From contig CAKRDZ010000017.1 of NCBI GenBank assembly GCA_934316845.1, positions 7,656 to 71,655 of the forward strand: a stretch of DNA of 64,000 nt. Direction: 5' to 3'. How positions within the stretch are numbered: the first letter of the stretch is position 1; each line of letters begins with the position of its first letter. The position numbers and the translations under genes were made by a program. This document shows, piece by piece, positions 16,022 through 25,739 of the stretch. The stretch is from an uncultured Eubacterium sp. Its GTDB lineage: Bacteria > Bacillota > Clostridia > Lachnospirales > Lachnospiraceae. The notes under the pieces are model-generated. The model saw only the letters and a program-made list of their open reading frames with translations. It had not been told where the DNA came from and did not search any database.

Positions 16022-17068
16022 ATGAGTAAAATAATTCTAACCGGAGACCGTCCAACCGGAAGACTTCATGTCGGACATTACGTCGGCTCCTTAAAACGCC
16101 GCGTTGAGCTTCAAAACTCAGGCGAATATGATTCCGTATATATTATGATTGCAGACGCACAGGCTTTGACAGATAATTTTGACAATCCGGAGAAGGTACG
16201 CAGCAATATCTCAGAAGTTGCTTTGGACTATATGTCCTGCGGATTGGATCCTGCCAAATCGACATTGTTTGTTCAGTCTTACATCTCCGAACTGACCGAA
16301 TTGACATTTTATTATGCAAATCTTGTCACCGTGTCACGTTTGAAACGAAATCCAACAGTGAAAAGCGAGATTCAGCTTCGCGGATTTAATTCCAGTATCC
16401 CGGTAGGTTTCTTTACCTATCCGATCAGTCAGACTGCAGATATCACTGCTTTTAAAGCAAATGTCGTACCGGTCGGCGAAGACCAGCTGCCAATGCTGGA
16501 GCAGGCACGCGAGATCGTCCGCAGTTTCAACACGACTTATGGAGAAGAAGTTCTCGTGATGCCAAAGGCATTTCTTCCGGAAAATCAGGCTTGTATGCGT
16601 CTTCCGGGTACAGATGGAAAAGCAAAGATGAGTAAATCTCTTGGCAACTGCATCTACCTTTCAGACAATCCGGATGATATCCGCAAAAAGGTGATGAGCA
16701 TGTATACCGATCCGGATCACATCCGTGTTGAAGATCCCGGAAAACTGGAAGGCAATACCGTATTTACCTATCTGGATGCTTTTTGTAACGATGCGCATTT
16801 TGAACATCATCTTCCGGAATACGCAAATCTTCAGGAATTAAAAGACCACTATACCAAAGGCGGTCTTGGTGACGTTAAAGTGAAGAAGTTTCTCTATGCG
16901 GTTTTGATGGAAGAACTTGAACCGATCCAGACACGCCGCCACGAATTGGAAAAAGACATCCCGGCAGTCATGGAAGTCCTTCGCGAGGGCAGTGTGAAGG
17001 CGCGTGAAGTAGCCGCACAGACACTTTCGGAAGTAAAACATGCGATGAAGATTGATTACTTTGATTAA
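16022..17068 (+). CDS. trpS: Tryptophanyl-tRNA synthetase
   Basis: The 348-residue class I synthetase charges tRNA-Trp. The HIGH motif is HVGH at residues 16-19 and the KMSKS motif is intact in AKMSKSLGN. The start at 16022 is preferred because AGGAAAGG precedes it and the family consensus begins close to TGDRPTGRLHVGH. The frame could start 14 codons earlier, but that extension has no ribosome site. Confidence 0.95.
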   Translation: MSKIILTGDRPTGRLHVGHYVGSLKRRVELQNSGEYDSVYIMIADAQALTDNFDNPEKVRSNISEVALDYMSCGLDPAKSTLFVQSYISELTELTFYYANLVTVSRLKRNPTVKSEIQLRGFNSSIPVGFFTYPISQTADITAFKANVVPVGEDQLPMLEQAREIVRSFNTTYGEEVLVMPKAFLPENQACMRLPGTDGKAKMSKSLGNCIYLSDNPDDIRKKVMSMYTDPDHIRVEDPGKLEGNTVFTYLDAFCNDAHFEHHLPEYANLQELKDHYTKGGLGDVKVKKFLYAVLMEELEPIQTRRHELEKDIPAVMEVLREGSVKAREVAAQTLSEVKHAMKIDYFD

Positions 17069-17084
17069 TTTTATATGCTAATAA

Positions 17085-17122
17085 CCCCCTCACGCATTGT
17101 CCCTAAGACCTGCATGAGGGGG
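17085..17122. terminator. Bidirectional terminator between trpS and the surface protein
   Basis: Arms CCCCCTCA.GCA and TGC.TGAGGGGG form a strong GC-rich hairpin between two convergent genes. The T tracts are weak on both sides. Confidence 0.7.
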
Positions 17123-17156
17123 TATTATTATATTCCGGCTATTTTCAAAAATCTGT

Positions 17157-19280
17157 TTACCGCTTATATTTCACAAGCCGAACTTCCTCGATCCGATAGT
17201 ACTGATCTGAACCAAGTGAGTCTACTTGGAAATTGATTCCTGCAACAATTTCCGGATTGTCTATATTATTGAAATCCAAATATATCGTCCCCTGGCATAA
17301 ATTTTCATCGGCTAAATACTCACTATATAAACCGTCTGAATATCCATTCAGGTCCTCCTGCGAGGCAAGACAGATTTTTCCACCCCAGCTTTCACTTCCC
17401 ATTACGTTTGCTTTTGTACCATCTGCTTCATATGCCTGATATCGGATCTTGACACCATCATACTCCGCAATATGAATTCCATTTTCTTCCAATTTCTCCG
17501 TGAAACTGATCATTGCCATCTTGCCGCCGGGAGCGGTTTTGACTCCCTGATCATCCTTCTCACATACTATTGTTTCATAACCGCCGCTTTCCGTTTCCGT
17601 TGCAGGACGGTATACCAGGCAGGATACTGTCGCAAGGTTATTTTCTACAAGATTATCGGTACTCGACGCAACATTTTCTGCTGCTTCTTCCTCATCATCT
17701 GCTTCATCTCCGGTAATTACATATTCTGAAATTTTTTTCATCGTACCATCTGGATCCTGATAATACATTATTTTCTTATACTCAGAGCTCCATCCACCGT
17801 TTACCAGCTGATACTTCCAAGCCAGACGGTAAGGTACGTATATCTTACAGCCACCCTGTAACTGTGACATTGTCAGCGAAAAAGTTCCTAATACCGGAGG
17901 TTTTCCCAGCATAATAATGCTGCTTAAGTTCGGGGCACCCGTCATACCTGTCATGTTATCTCCAATCTTTGTTATCGAGCCGGGGATAATGATCGTTTTC
18001 ATCATACTGGATTCAAATGCGCCCTCCGCAATCTGGGTAACCGGTTTTCCTTTGTAAGTCTGCGGAATATATAAGATATCCGGCACATCGTCATCCTTTG
18101 TCACTTTTGTTACGCTATAGGTTCCATTGTCCTTCTCACTAAATGAGAAATAGGAATCATACGATGGCAGCGGTGTATCACTGACCCTGAATGTAACATT
18201 TGACATCCTTGCATGAGCCAGATCCACTAACCCTTTCAGACCCAGCATCTCTCGAAGAAATACCACTTCATCTACTTCTACTCTGCGCTCTTTCGACCCT
18301 TCTTTGGTCTTTGGCATACGCAGCAGCACCTCAGTCATATAGGCTCTCATATCTTCATCATAATGTGTATCTACACTTACGATCTTATTAACGGAAGCGG
18401 CAGAAGTGTAAATCTGCTTATCTCCATACTGGCTGTCATTTAATACGATTTCCACCAGACTGTCTCTTTTATAGTTTTTGAATACCAGATACAGATATAA
18501 GTAGTCTCCCTGGTTAATATCATAAGCAGATGCTTCTTTCTCTTCAAATTCCTGATAGGAAAGTGACTGAAGTTCATTCTGTTCCTCTTCAAATTCTTCT
18601 CCATTGTAGGATTTGAATTCATAGAACTGCGGAACTTCTTCCATCTGTGTGACTTCCGGAGAAATACTTGGACTTGGTTCTGCACTTCCGCTTGGTGCTG
18701 CGCTTTCGCTTGGCTCGGTGCTTTCACTTGGTTCTGTCGTCTGCGCCGGGGCTGTTGTCTGTGCCGGCTTTGTCGTCTGCGCCGGAGCTGTCGTCTGCGC
18801 CGGTGTTGTTGTCTGTGCCGGAGCTGTCGTCTGCGCCGGAGCTGTCGTCTGCGTCGGAGCTGTTGTCTGTGCCGGGGCTGTTGTCTGCGTCGGGGTTGTT
18901 GTCTGTGCCGGTACTGTCGTTGGCACTTCCTGTATGTTATCAGAAACTTTCTTTTCCACAACCTTTATGGTACAGCGTTTCTTTTTTCCATTTTTTGCCT
19001 GTGCCACGACGGTTGTTTTTCCCACCTTTTTGGCCTGTATCTTTGCTTTGGCTTTGTATTTTCCATATGGTTTTACGGACACGATTTTCTTATTTTTTAC
19101 GGTCCATTTAACCTTTTTGGAAACATTTTTCAAGCAAAGAACTTTGGTTTTTCCTTTTTCGATGGCTGCCTTCGTAAAAGAAAGTTTTTCGCTTTTCTTT
19201 GCCTGTGACACATCCGGCAAGGCAAACATTTCCAAGGCAAGTGCCAGGATCATGGTTACTGCAATAATTTTCTTTTTCAT
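17157..19280 (-). CDS. Secreted surface protein with Lys-rich Ig-like module and PAQTTA repeats
   Basis: The 707-residue protein has a signal peptide (residues 1-27, cleavage after SQA). Residues 28-110 form a Lys-rich bacterial Ig-like module (KKVGKTTVVAQAKNGKKKR). A Pro/Thr linker of hexapeptide repeats follows at 124-182, then an acidic Ser/Glu/Pro stretch and a large C-terminal region. That region contains one LRR_5-type segment (ITQIAEGAFESSMMKTIIIP) and a jelly-roll-like tail. There is no LPXTG, SLH or lipobox, so attachment is unexplained. No enzyme motif is visible; an adhesin or glycan-binding role is inference. Confidence 0.8.
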   Translation of the reverse strand: MKKKIIAVTMILALALEMFALPDVSQAKKSEKLSFTKAAIEKGKTKVLCLKNVSKKVKWTVKNKKIVSVKPYGKYKAKAKIQAKKVGKTTVVAQAKNGKKKRCTIKVVEKKVSDNIQEVPTTVPAQTTTPTQTTAPAQTTAPTQTTAPAQTTAPAQTTTPAQTTAPAQTTKPAQTTAPAQTTEPSESTEPSESAAPSGSAEPSPSISPEVTQMEEVPQFYEFKSYNGEEFEEEQNELQSLSYQEFEEKEASAYDINQGDYLYLYLVFKNYKRDSLVEIVLNDSQYGDKQIYTSAASVNKIVSVDTHYDEDMRAYMTEVLLRMPKTKEGSKERRVEVDEVVFLREMLGLKGLVDLAHARMSNVTFRVSDTPLPSYDSYFSFSEKDNGTYSVTKVTKDDDVPDILYIPQTYKGKPVTQIAEGAFESSMMKTIIIPGSITKIGDNMTGMTGAPNLSSIIMLGKPPVLGTFSLTMSQLQGGCKIYVPYRLAWKYQLVNGGWSSEYKKIMYYQDPDGTMKKISEYVITGDEADDEEEAAENVASSTDNLVENNLATVSCLVYRPATETESGGYETIVCEKDDQGVKTAPGGKMAMISFTEKLEENGIHIAEYDGVKIRYQAYEADGTKANVMGSESWGGKICLASQEDLNGYSDGLYSEYLADENLCQGTIYLDFNNIDNPEIVAGINFQVDSLGSDQYYRIEEVRLVKYKR
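18735..18911 (-). repeat. 18-bp tandem repeat encoding PAQTTA units
   Basis: About ten degenerate 18-bp units inside the surface protein gene encode PAQTTA/PTQTTA hexapeptides (residues 124-182). Unit length is a multiple of three, so copy-number change keeps the frame. It probably makes an extended, possibly glycosylated stalk. Confidence 0.85.
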
Positions 19281-19355
19281 GCTATCACTCCATTTTCTTA
19301 TATTTTCTCTAAAAGTATAGCATGAGGGATGTTAAAACCTTTTTCAATTTTTCCC

Positions 19356-20021
19356 TTAATTGACCAAAAAAGCAGAAAAATCAAACATTTCTCCCAGCGA
19401 AGTCCCCATTTCTTTTTCCTGCATCGCTTCAATGGCTTTTCCAAGAGCTTTCTCACGTTTGCTTTCATCGCGCACGATCAGCAGCAATTCTGCCGTATTT
19501 CTGGCATCCACCAAGGCATCATGCTGCCTGCCCTGAAAATCTACACCGGCATATAAAAGGGCGTTTTCCAGCGAAACGGCTTTGCTGAAGCCGACCACTT
19601 CACCATATTCTTTCTGAAAATCATACCAGTCCCGCAGTACCTCTTTCTCTTCTTTCGTCGGTTCGTAATTTTTCAGTTTCATTTCATGCGCTACCTGACT
19701 GTAATCCGTATCACTCCACGTACAGATCTGCACTTCTGTACCATCCGCCTTACACCATGCCAGGAAGTCACGGATCGCATCTTCAAACACAGGTGCGTCC
19801 TCTACCATCGCTGTCGTGATGCCTGTCAATTTTTCGTAAAATGCACCAATACTTTCGCTGAATTGTGGTTTTACATAGGTTTTATAATGTGCTATTTCCC
19901 GGAAAGAATCGTCCAGCATGACAGCGCCAATCTCGATAATTTCCATATTACAGATTTGGCGTTCTTCTTTGTATTTCTTGTCCATTCGGTTCATTTCCAG
20001 ATCTACTACGATATATCTCAT
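19356..20021 (-). CDS. DEDDh 3'-5' exonuclease
   Basis: The 221-residue protein of the DnaQ/ERI-1-like exonuclease family starts with the catalytic pair in VVDLEMN (Asp 7, Glu 9). It also has a middle Asp (WSDTDYSQ) and the C-terminal HDALVDARNTAELL with the catalytic His and Asp. Family members trim DNA or RNA 3' ends. The stand-alone architecture resembles KapD-like proteins rather than the replicative proofreading subunit. It is not obviously part of an operon. Confidence 0.88.
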   Translation of the reverse strand: MRYIVVDLEMNRMDKKYKEERQICNMEIIEIGAVMLDDSFREIAHYKTYVKPQFSESIGAFYEKLTGITTAMVEDAPVFEDAIRDFLAWCKADGTEVQICTWSDTDYSQVAHEMKLKNYEPTKEEKEVLRDWYDFQKEYGEVVGFSKAVSLENALLYAGVDFQGRQHDALVDARNTAELLLIVRDESKREKALGKAIEAMQEKEMGTSLGEMFDFSAFLVN

Positions 20022-20072
20022 AAAGCATCTCTCCTATCCGCCGGTATACTGCTTTTTATTTTAAATCATTTA

Positions 20073-20438
20073 TCAGGATGACAACTCGCATTTTGTGACT
20101 TTTCCATTAGTAACTTTAATGGTTAACCCTAACTGCGCTTTCAATAAATCCTTAAATTCCTCTTTGGTCAGTTTCTTTCCTATCATAGGATTCGAACCAT
20201 AATAATTTGGATCCCAATACTTGGTTTTGCCGGTAAGGACAAATACTTTTTTCTTTTTGATTTGCTTTGTTCCTACATAAAGCGGTCCTTTTACAATCAG
20301 TTTACTGCCCCGGACTTTTGCCTGCTTGGAATTGTACACCTCATATTTTGTTGTCTTTGCCTGTGCAAAATCCCCAGGTACGGCAACCGTTCCCAAAAGG
20401 GCCAGCAGCAGTAACACTGCTATCATACTACGTTTCAT
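20073..20438 (-). CDS. Small secreted protein of unknown function
   Basis: The 121-residue protein has a clear signal peptide (MKRSMIAVLLLLALLGTVAV, cleavage near AQA). A compact Lys-rich beta-like domain contains VLTGKTKYWDPNYYGSNPM. An AGGAGG-type ribosome site precedes it. I do not recognise the family. The basic secreted style resembles the neighbouring surface proteins. Confidence 0.7.
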   Translation of the reverse strand: MKRSMIAVLLLLALLGTVAVPGDFAQAKTTKYEVYNSKQAKVRGSKLIVKGPLYVGTKQIKKKKVFVLTGKTKYWDPNYYGSNPMIGKKLTKEEFKDLLKAQLGLTIKVTNGKVTKCELSS

Positions 20439-20609
20439 ACTCTTTTTCCTCCTTATTTTACCAAGATTTCAGAAGTCCTTTGGCTTCTGTATTTCCATTA
20501 TACCACAAAACCCTGTCCCAAAGTAGGGACTTTATTTAAAAACTGCCCAAAAATTTTTTCAAATCTTTGGACAGTTTCCATTTTTTGTTACTGAATTGTT
20601 CTATCGTTC

Positions 20610-23600
20610 TTATTCAATCGACAATACAGTCACACTAACCTTTTCATTTTCATTGTACTGAGCCGGTCTTACTGCCGTCTCTACATAGTTTTTGTTGGAA
20701 TAAATACTGATGCTGTATTCTTTTCCTTCCGGTACGTAGAAGTAGCCGGTATCTTTTTCCTGCTCATCACGGATCATGACTCCCTGGAAAGAGATTTCAC
20801 CGTCTTTACTTACTGCCGTGATATAATCTACCTGGCCGTTTTCAAAAGCAACCTCTTTATCCGTTTTATCATTCGTAATTGATAACTGGATGCGAACAAG
20901 ATTATCGTATTTTGTAAGCTGTACTTCCAATTTACCTTCATACGTGGAACGAAGCGGTATATCAAATGTTTTATCATCGGTCAGATCGGAATATACCTCA
21001 ACCTTATAATCACCTTTTGACATATTCTTTCTCTGCCATGTGAATTCGTCACCGCTTTCACGTTTCAGAGCGAATGCACCATTGTACTCATTTCCACGAA
21101 GTACATTTGCCGCAATAACATCGACTGCATCAAGATCCCAAGGATCGATGTAATATTTGTCGTAAGCAGTAACAAAGGCATTGCCACTCAATCCATCGTT
21201 GGTGTTCGTTTTCACCTGTGGCTTCATTGTCGTTGTTCCGCCGACTGCCAGATTTTCAAAACTTGCATCCTGTTTTACTTCATTTGTCTCAATCTTAATC
21301 TCTTTTACTTCATAGTCCAGACCTTCGCCTCGGATAAGCAGCTGGTAAGTACCTCCCTGGAAGTTACCGTCTTCTCCGTCTGCGAGAGTGAATGTTGTCA
21401 ATCCATTGACTGTTTCAAATCCGGAAGCTGCGACAATTTTCGTGAAGTCCTCATTGTAGAGAACTGCCGTACCATTGTCAGGTACTGTCTTTGTTGTATC
21501 TTCATAGGAAATAACCCCACTGATCATCGTTGGATATACCTTTTCGTATTTTGCATTACATACGAGTTTCGCATCCTGAAGATCAATGATCTCTTCTGTT
21601 TTATCCTTGTTGGTAGAATCGGAAGTATCTAATTTGTAATTTTCAAATTCAAACTCTACCGCACAGTCACCTACAGGAAGACCTTTTGCCTCCACTTCAT
21701 CTTGTGGAATATCGATTCCGTTTACAAGATCATTGATTGTCAATTCTCTATCAATCGGAATGGTACGTGTTTCCAATTTATTATTTGTGCCTTTTTTGTA
21801 AACCGTAACACGGATTGCATTCAGATATACTGTATCATCGGCAGCTGCCGTATTATCCTCCTGCAGCATATCAACAAAGCACTCTGTATCTGCAAATTTC
21901 ACATTGATCACGTTTGCACTCGCATTGAAATCAACATTCCAGTTTTTGTCTGTTCCTTTAAATTCAGATTCATTCGCATCTACAAGATGAGACTTCTCTG
22001 TCTTGATCACATATGTCTTATCCGCATCTACAAATGTCTGTTTGAAGTTTGAAGAGTAAACATCATTATCATTCTTCGTAAACTGATGACCACTAATCTT
22101 ATCGAGTAATACGTCTACTCCATCTACTTTCTGGTATACATAAGATTCAAAGGAAACGGCTTCACCGGAAAGTGTACCTTTGTTATCTACCAGCGTGTTC
22201 AATGTCGTACCCTGATTTTCAAGCACGGTTTTGTTAAATTCATCGGAAATACTTGCTGTACAGTAAATATTACGTTCTACTTCTGTAGTAATCACTCCGC
22301 TCTTTGCGTTAGCCACTTCACCGGGAGTAACCGTGACCGGACAAACTACCGTAGCACCATCCTGTTTATCCTCTGCATTGTTCCATGCACGAATAACAAG
22401 ATAATATGTACCTGCCGGAAGCGTTGGTTTTACATTGGTCTTTTCGTTGAAGAACTGATGCTTGATCAACTGATAAGCATTTTCTTTCAATTCTTTCTTT
22501 TCTGTACTGCTTGTGAAATCGCCATCCTCTAATGTCAATACATCGGACACCAGCTCGGTACATCCGTCGGTATCATAAAGAGTTGTATGAAGATCCCCTT
22601 TGCTGCTGCAGTCTTTATCCCAGGACAACTGAATTGTCATTTCTTTCAAAGCCTCAACGGCATTCAAAGACGTTCCGACATCGACGCCACGTTTGGAACC
22701 AAGTTCAAATTCTTTGGATTCATATGGTTCATATACATCAAAGAGATTGCCGGCATTGAGGTCTTTGTGGATTTCAATGACATATTTATCTTTGGAATTC
22801 AATCCGTCATATCTTGAAAATCTTACTGCGGAAGTATCCTGAACACCGAATTTACTAAAATCGGCATCGGCATTTGCAAACACAAATTTTCCTTTGTCAT
22901 CTGTGCTGACTCTTACCACTTCCACTTTTTTACCGTCTTCCATGCGGTACAACACTACATCTGCGCCTTCTACGGTAGTTTTCGCATCACCGGCTTTGGT
23001 AACAGTACCATAAAGATAAACTTTTTCTACATCATAAACTTCCATCTCGAAGTTATATGCAGAAGCTTTGTTTGATGTTACTTTTACCTGCTCCTGGGTT
23101 TCATCAAAATATCCATCTGCTTTTACAAGCACTTCCGGATAGGTATCGTCGATTACACTTTTCTGATAAAAACCCTCCTCGTCGGAATATGTTGTCTCTT
23201 TATTAATCGTAATAGAAGCATTCGGCACACGGCGGACTGTATTGTACATTCCTCCACTGCGGGTATAGATCAATCCTTTGATGGATGATCCTGTTATATC
23301 CACGCGTGCACTTGTTGTCGCATTGTCCTCTGAAATATTGATATCACTGGATTCTACCGTATAATTTCCGTTCTGGATCTTTGCAGCATCATCCGGTTCA
23401 AACACATAGACTGCACTTGTACCGTCTTCCGTAAGTTCTTTAAAGGTAGCTGTGAGTTTTTCTTTGCTGTTTGCATTTAACACTTTGATCGTGGTTCCTG
23501 CCAGAACGGATGCATCTGCTTTTTCTGTAAAAGTAACTGCAATACTTCCCTGATCCGTATTAATGGAACCAATGGATTTTACTTCGTAAATCTTAGCACC

Positions 23601-24314
23601 TACTTTTACATCACATGTTGCGACAGCGTCTCCAATCTTCGCAGTGATCACTGCACTTCCTACCCCGATACCGGTAACTTTACCATTCTGGTCTACGGAA
23701 GCAACTTTTTCGTCCGAACTTGACCATGTTACTGTTCCAGCCGGATCTGCTTTTGCGGTAATCTTTGCCGTCTCCGTCTGGGAAATCGCAAGTTCTGACT
23801 TATCTAAGGTAAGTTTCTGAACGATTGCCGGTGGTGCTGCTGTCGGGCCCGGTACGATAAGCGGCGCTGCTGTTGGAACCGGTACAATAACCGGTGGTAC
23901 TGTTGGAGCCGGTGTATTTACTACAGGCGTAGTCTTCTTAGCACCCGCCTTTACCGTCACCTTAATTTTTTTTGTAATTGCTTTTCCTTTTTTGTTTTTT
24001 GCTGCTGTCTTCACTGTTACAACAGCTTTTCCTGCTTTTTTTCCTGTAATCGTAAGTTTCTTGCCTTTTACTTTTACAGAAGCTACTTTTTTCTTGTCAA
24101 TCGTAGCTTTTACTTTTGTGCTGGCTTTTTTTACTGCTTTTACATTTGCTGTCACAGTTACGGATTTACCAGCCTGCACGGTCACACTCTTCTTTACCGA
24201 AAGTGACTTAACATACTTTTTTGCAGCCTGTGACTGCGTAGCTGTCATGCCTGAGCCTAATGAGCCAATCATAGCAACTGCAAGAGCACCTGCCAAAAAT
24301 CGTTTGATCTTCAT
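20610..24314 (-). CDS. Large secreted surface protein with BIG_2 and carboxypeptidase-regulatory-like domains
   Basis: The 1234-residue protein starts at 24314, because AGGAGG lies 9 nt upstream. The frame runs six codons further to a GTG inside that site. It has a signal peptide (cleavage after SQA) and a Lys-rich Ig-like module (about residues 33-125), then a Pro/Val/Ala linker. A BIG_2 domain follows (KLTLDKSELAISQTETAKIT...VTWSSSDEKVASVDQNGKVT), then a carboxypeptidase-regulatory-like beta-sandwich (VPNASITINKETTYSDEEGF) and several more beta-rich modules. No cell-wall anchor motif is present. The overall plan matches the 17-19 kb protein. It is probably an extracellular matrix or adhesion protein. 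Confidence 0.82.
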   Translation of the reverse strand: MKIKRFLAGALAVAMIGSLGSGMTATQSQAAKKYVKSLSVKKSVTVQAGKSVTVTANVKAVKKASTKVKATIDKKKVASVKVKGKKLTITGKKAGKAVVTVKTAAKNKKGKAITKKIKVTVKAGAKKTTPVVNTPAPTVPPVIVPVPTAAPLIVPGPTAAPPAIVQKLTLDKSELAISQTETAKITAKADPAGTVTWSSSDEKVASVDQNGKVTGIGVGSAVITAKIGDAVATCDVKVGAKIYEVKSIGSINTDQGSIAVTFTEKADASVLAGTTIKVLNANSKEKLTATFKELTEDGTSAVYVFEPDDAAKIQNGNYTVESSDINISEDNATTSARVDITGSSIKGLIYTRSGGMYNTVRRVPNASITINKETTYSDEEGFYQKSVIDDTYPEVLVKADGYFDETQEQVKVTSNKASAYNFEMEVYDVEKVYLYGTVTKAGDAKTTVEGADVVLYRMEDGKKVEVVRVSTDDKGKFVFANADADFSKFGVQDTSAVRFSRYDGLNSKDKYVIEIHKDLNAGNLFDVYEPYESKEFELGSKRGVDVGTSLNAVEALKEMTIQLSWDKDCSSKGDLHTTLYDTDGCTELVSDVLTLEDGDFTSSTEKKELKENAYQLIKHQFFNEKTNVKPTLPAGTYYLVIRAWNNAEDKQDGATVVCPVTVTPGEVANAKSGVITTEVERNIYCTASISDEFNKTVLENQGTTLNTLVDNKGTLSGEAVSFESYVYQKVDGVDVLLDKISGHQFTKNDNDVYSSNFKQTFVDADKTYVIKTEKSHLVDANESEFKGTDKNWNVDFNASANVINVKFADTECFVDMLQEDNTAAADDTVYLNAIRVTVYKKGTNNKLETRTIPIDRELTINDLVNGIDIPQDEVEAKGLPVGDCAVEFEFENYKLDTSDSTNKDKTEEIIDLQDAKLVCNAKYEKVYPTMISGVISYEDTTKTVPDNGTAVLYNEDFTKIVAASGFETVNGLTTFTLADGEDGNFQGGTYQLLIRGEGLDYEVKEIKIETNEVKQDASFENLAVGGTTTMKPQVKTNTNDGLSGNAFVTAYDKYYIDPWDLDAVDVIAANVLRGNEYNGAFALKRESGDEFTWQRKNMSKGDYKVEVYSDLTDDKTFDIPLRSTYEGKLEVQLTKYDNLVRIQLSITNDKTDKEVAFENGQVDYITAVSKDGEISFQGVMIRDEQEKDTGYFYVPEGKEYSISIYSNKNYVETAVRPAQYNENEKVSVTVLSIE

Positions 24315-24466
24315 CTTGTAATTCCTCCTCACATAATCTTTATGCTAAATTAATACATTTTTAATTATATCGAAAAAATGCTGGGTTTGCAATATAATTT
24401 TTGGTGTTCTTTCTATGAAACGATCAATAAATTATCAATTTGCAATCCTTCTGTAATTTATAAAGC

Positions 24467-24494
24467 AAAAGAGCCGGATTTCTCCGACTCTTTT
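24467..24494 (-). terminator. Terminator of the Abi gene
   Basis: On the minus strand AAAAGAGTCGG and CCGGCTCTTTT form a hairpin about 70 nt after the Abi stop, with one G-T pair and a short T run. Confidence 0.7.
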
Positions 24495-24496
24495 AA

Positions 24497-24518
24497 GTAT
24501 ACATCCGCAAATGTATAC
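24497..24518. repeat. Inverted repeat next to the Abi terminator
   Basis: GTATACAT-N6-ATGTATAC has perfect 8-bp arms, immediately beside the terminator and downstream of the Abi gene. Another GTATAC occurs about 20 bp further on. Its role is unknown. Confidence 0.5.
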
Positions 24519-24566
24519 CCCAATTAGTACCTATAGTATACAATATCTGTCTCCAAAATGCAAGTT

Positions 24567-25547
24567 TTATATAAAATTTTTCAGTTGATTCATTCTCGAC
24601 ATTAGATCAGGATGAATCACAATTGCGGAAACATCGGGATTAACACGTTCTCTATAATCCCTCGTTATTTTTTCAAATTTCTCGACAAATTCCATTACCT
24701 CCCTTTTTGATACTTCCAACAGTTTCAAATAATAAACCAAAAGAATGATATAATCACCTATTGTCTTAAAATTTACATACGGCAGTCCAATTTCTAACTT
24801 TAAACACTGCTTCATTGCATTCGTAGGATCAATATTTCTGAATCTTGTGTCAAAAACTACTGCATTGTGTGCGATTGCATTCCGTAAATCTTTTAATGTA
24901 TATATGTATTTGTAAATTAACTGTCTATCTGTGTCACACGATACATTTAACGACAACTGCCGTGATATATGATTTCTCACATCATATGTCAGGCAGGACA
25001 GCAAACACCCAAAATCTCCCATGGTCATTATCTCAAACAAAGCCCAAATTGGAACATCGGACTTTACAATATTATTGTAAAAATGTGTTATCTGTGGGTT
25101 TCCTTTTTTATATGCATATGCAAGATTTGCTTGAATCATTTTTTGCAAATTCAGTTTATTCTGCTGCAATTTTCTTTTTTGTTCCGGCGTCGCCGATTCT
25201 GGAGCATTATTATATCCGCACACTACATTGTCATACATATCTTGAATAGATTCTGAATCAGAATTTATTAATATACTTTCCAGGGCAACATTCTTAACGG
25301 CTGTCTCCACAAACATCATTTTTTCATACATTAAAGACTTTAATGCAGAATCGTATTGAATTGTAGCATAAATCTCTTTGTAGGAAATAAACGGCAATCT
25401 TCTTTGGGCATTTCCAAAAAATCGATATCCTTTATAACCATGAAAATATCCCGTATTTAAAAGCTGTCTTTTCTGTTTACTTCCATTGATTTCAATACCG
25501 CTGTCGCACAAATGCCTCATCAAACCCTCTGTAGTTTTATAACTCAT
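24567..25547 (-). CDS. Abi_2 family abortive-infection-like protein (HEPN type)
   Basis: The 326-residue protein shows the AbiD/AbiF (Abi_2) pattern. The N-terminus carries GLMRHLCDSGIEI and LLNTGYFHGYKGYRF, and the C-terminal half carries LRNAIAHNAVVF near residue 220. RNAIAH fits the RX4H motif of HEPN ribonucleases, which several phage-defence and toxin proteins use. Related proteins abort phage infection; here this is inferred from family resemblance only. It is monocistronic with its own promoter, inverted-repeat operator candidate and terminator. No antitoxin gene is adjacent. Confidence 0.82.
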   Translation of the reverse strand: MSYKTTEGLMRHLCDSGIEINGSKQKRQLLNTGYFHGYKGYRFFGNAQRRLPFISYKEIYATIQYDSALKSLMYEKMMFVETAVKNVALESILINSDSESIQDMYDNVVCGYNNAPESATPEQKRKLQQNKLNLQKMIQANLAYAYKKGNPQITHFYNNIVKSDVPIWALFEIMTMGDFGCLLSCLTYDVRNHISRQLSLNVSCDTDRQLIYKYIYTLKDLRNAIAHNAVVFDTRFRNIDPTNAMKQCLKLEIGLPYVNFKTIGDYIILLVYYLKLLEVSKREVMEFVEKFEKITRDYRERVNPDVSAIVIHPDLMSRMNQLKNFI

Positions 25548-25597
25548 AATTATCCCTCTTCATTTAATATTTTGCTTTTTGTCTTTCATGGAAATAT

Positions 25598-25652
25598 GTC
25601 AATGACTATTGACTTAAAAATTAATTATAATATTGATCTCTAAAATAGTCAA
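25598..25652 (-). promoter_or_regulatory. Abi promoter with inverted repeat
   Basis: On the minus strand TTGACT (25647-25652) and TATAAT (25624-25629) are spaced by 17 nt. Downstream, 25598-25613 is GTCAAT-GACT-ATTGAC with perfect 6-bp arms. The core AATAGTC/GACTATT also recurs at the -35. It could be an operator. Confidence 0.62.
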
Positions 25653-25685
25653 TCACTTGCGTGATATCTATCTGATTTTCTCTCC

Positions 25686-25714
25686 TTTACATTCTGCCCC
25701 TCACATGCTATAAT
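25686..25714 (+). promoter_or_regulatory. SigA-type promoter of the yjfB-like gene
   Basis: TTTACA (25686-25691), 17 nt, TATAAT (25709-25714); an AAGGGGGTG ribosome site and the ATG follow. Confidence 0.7.
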
Positions 25715-25739
25715 ATCCTTAATAAAAGGGGGTGTCCTT

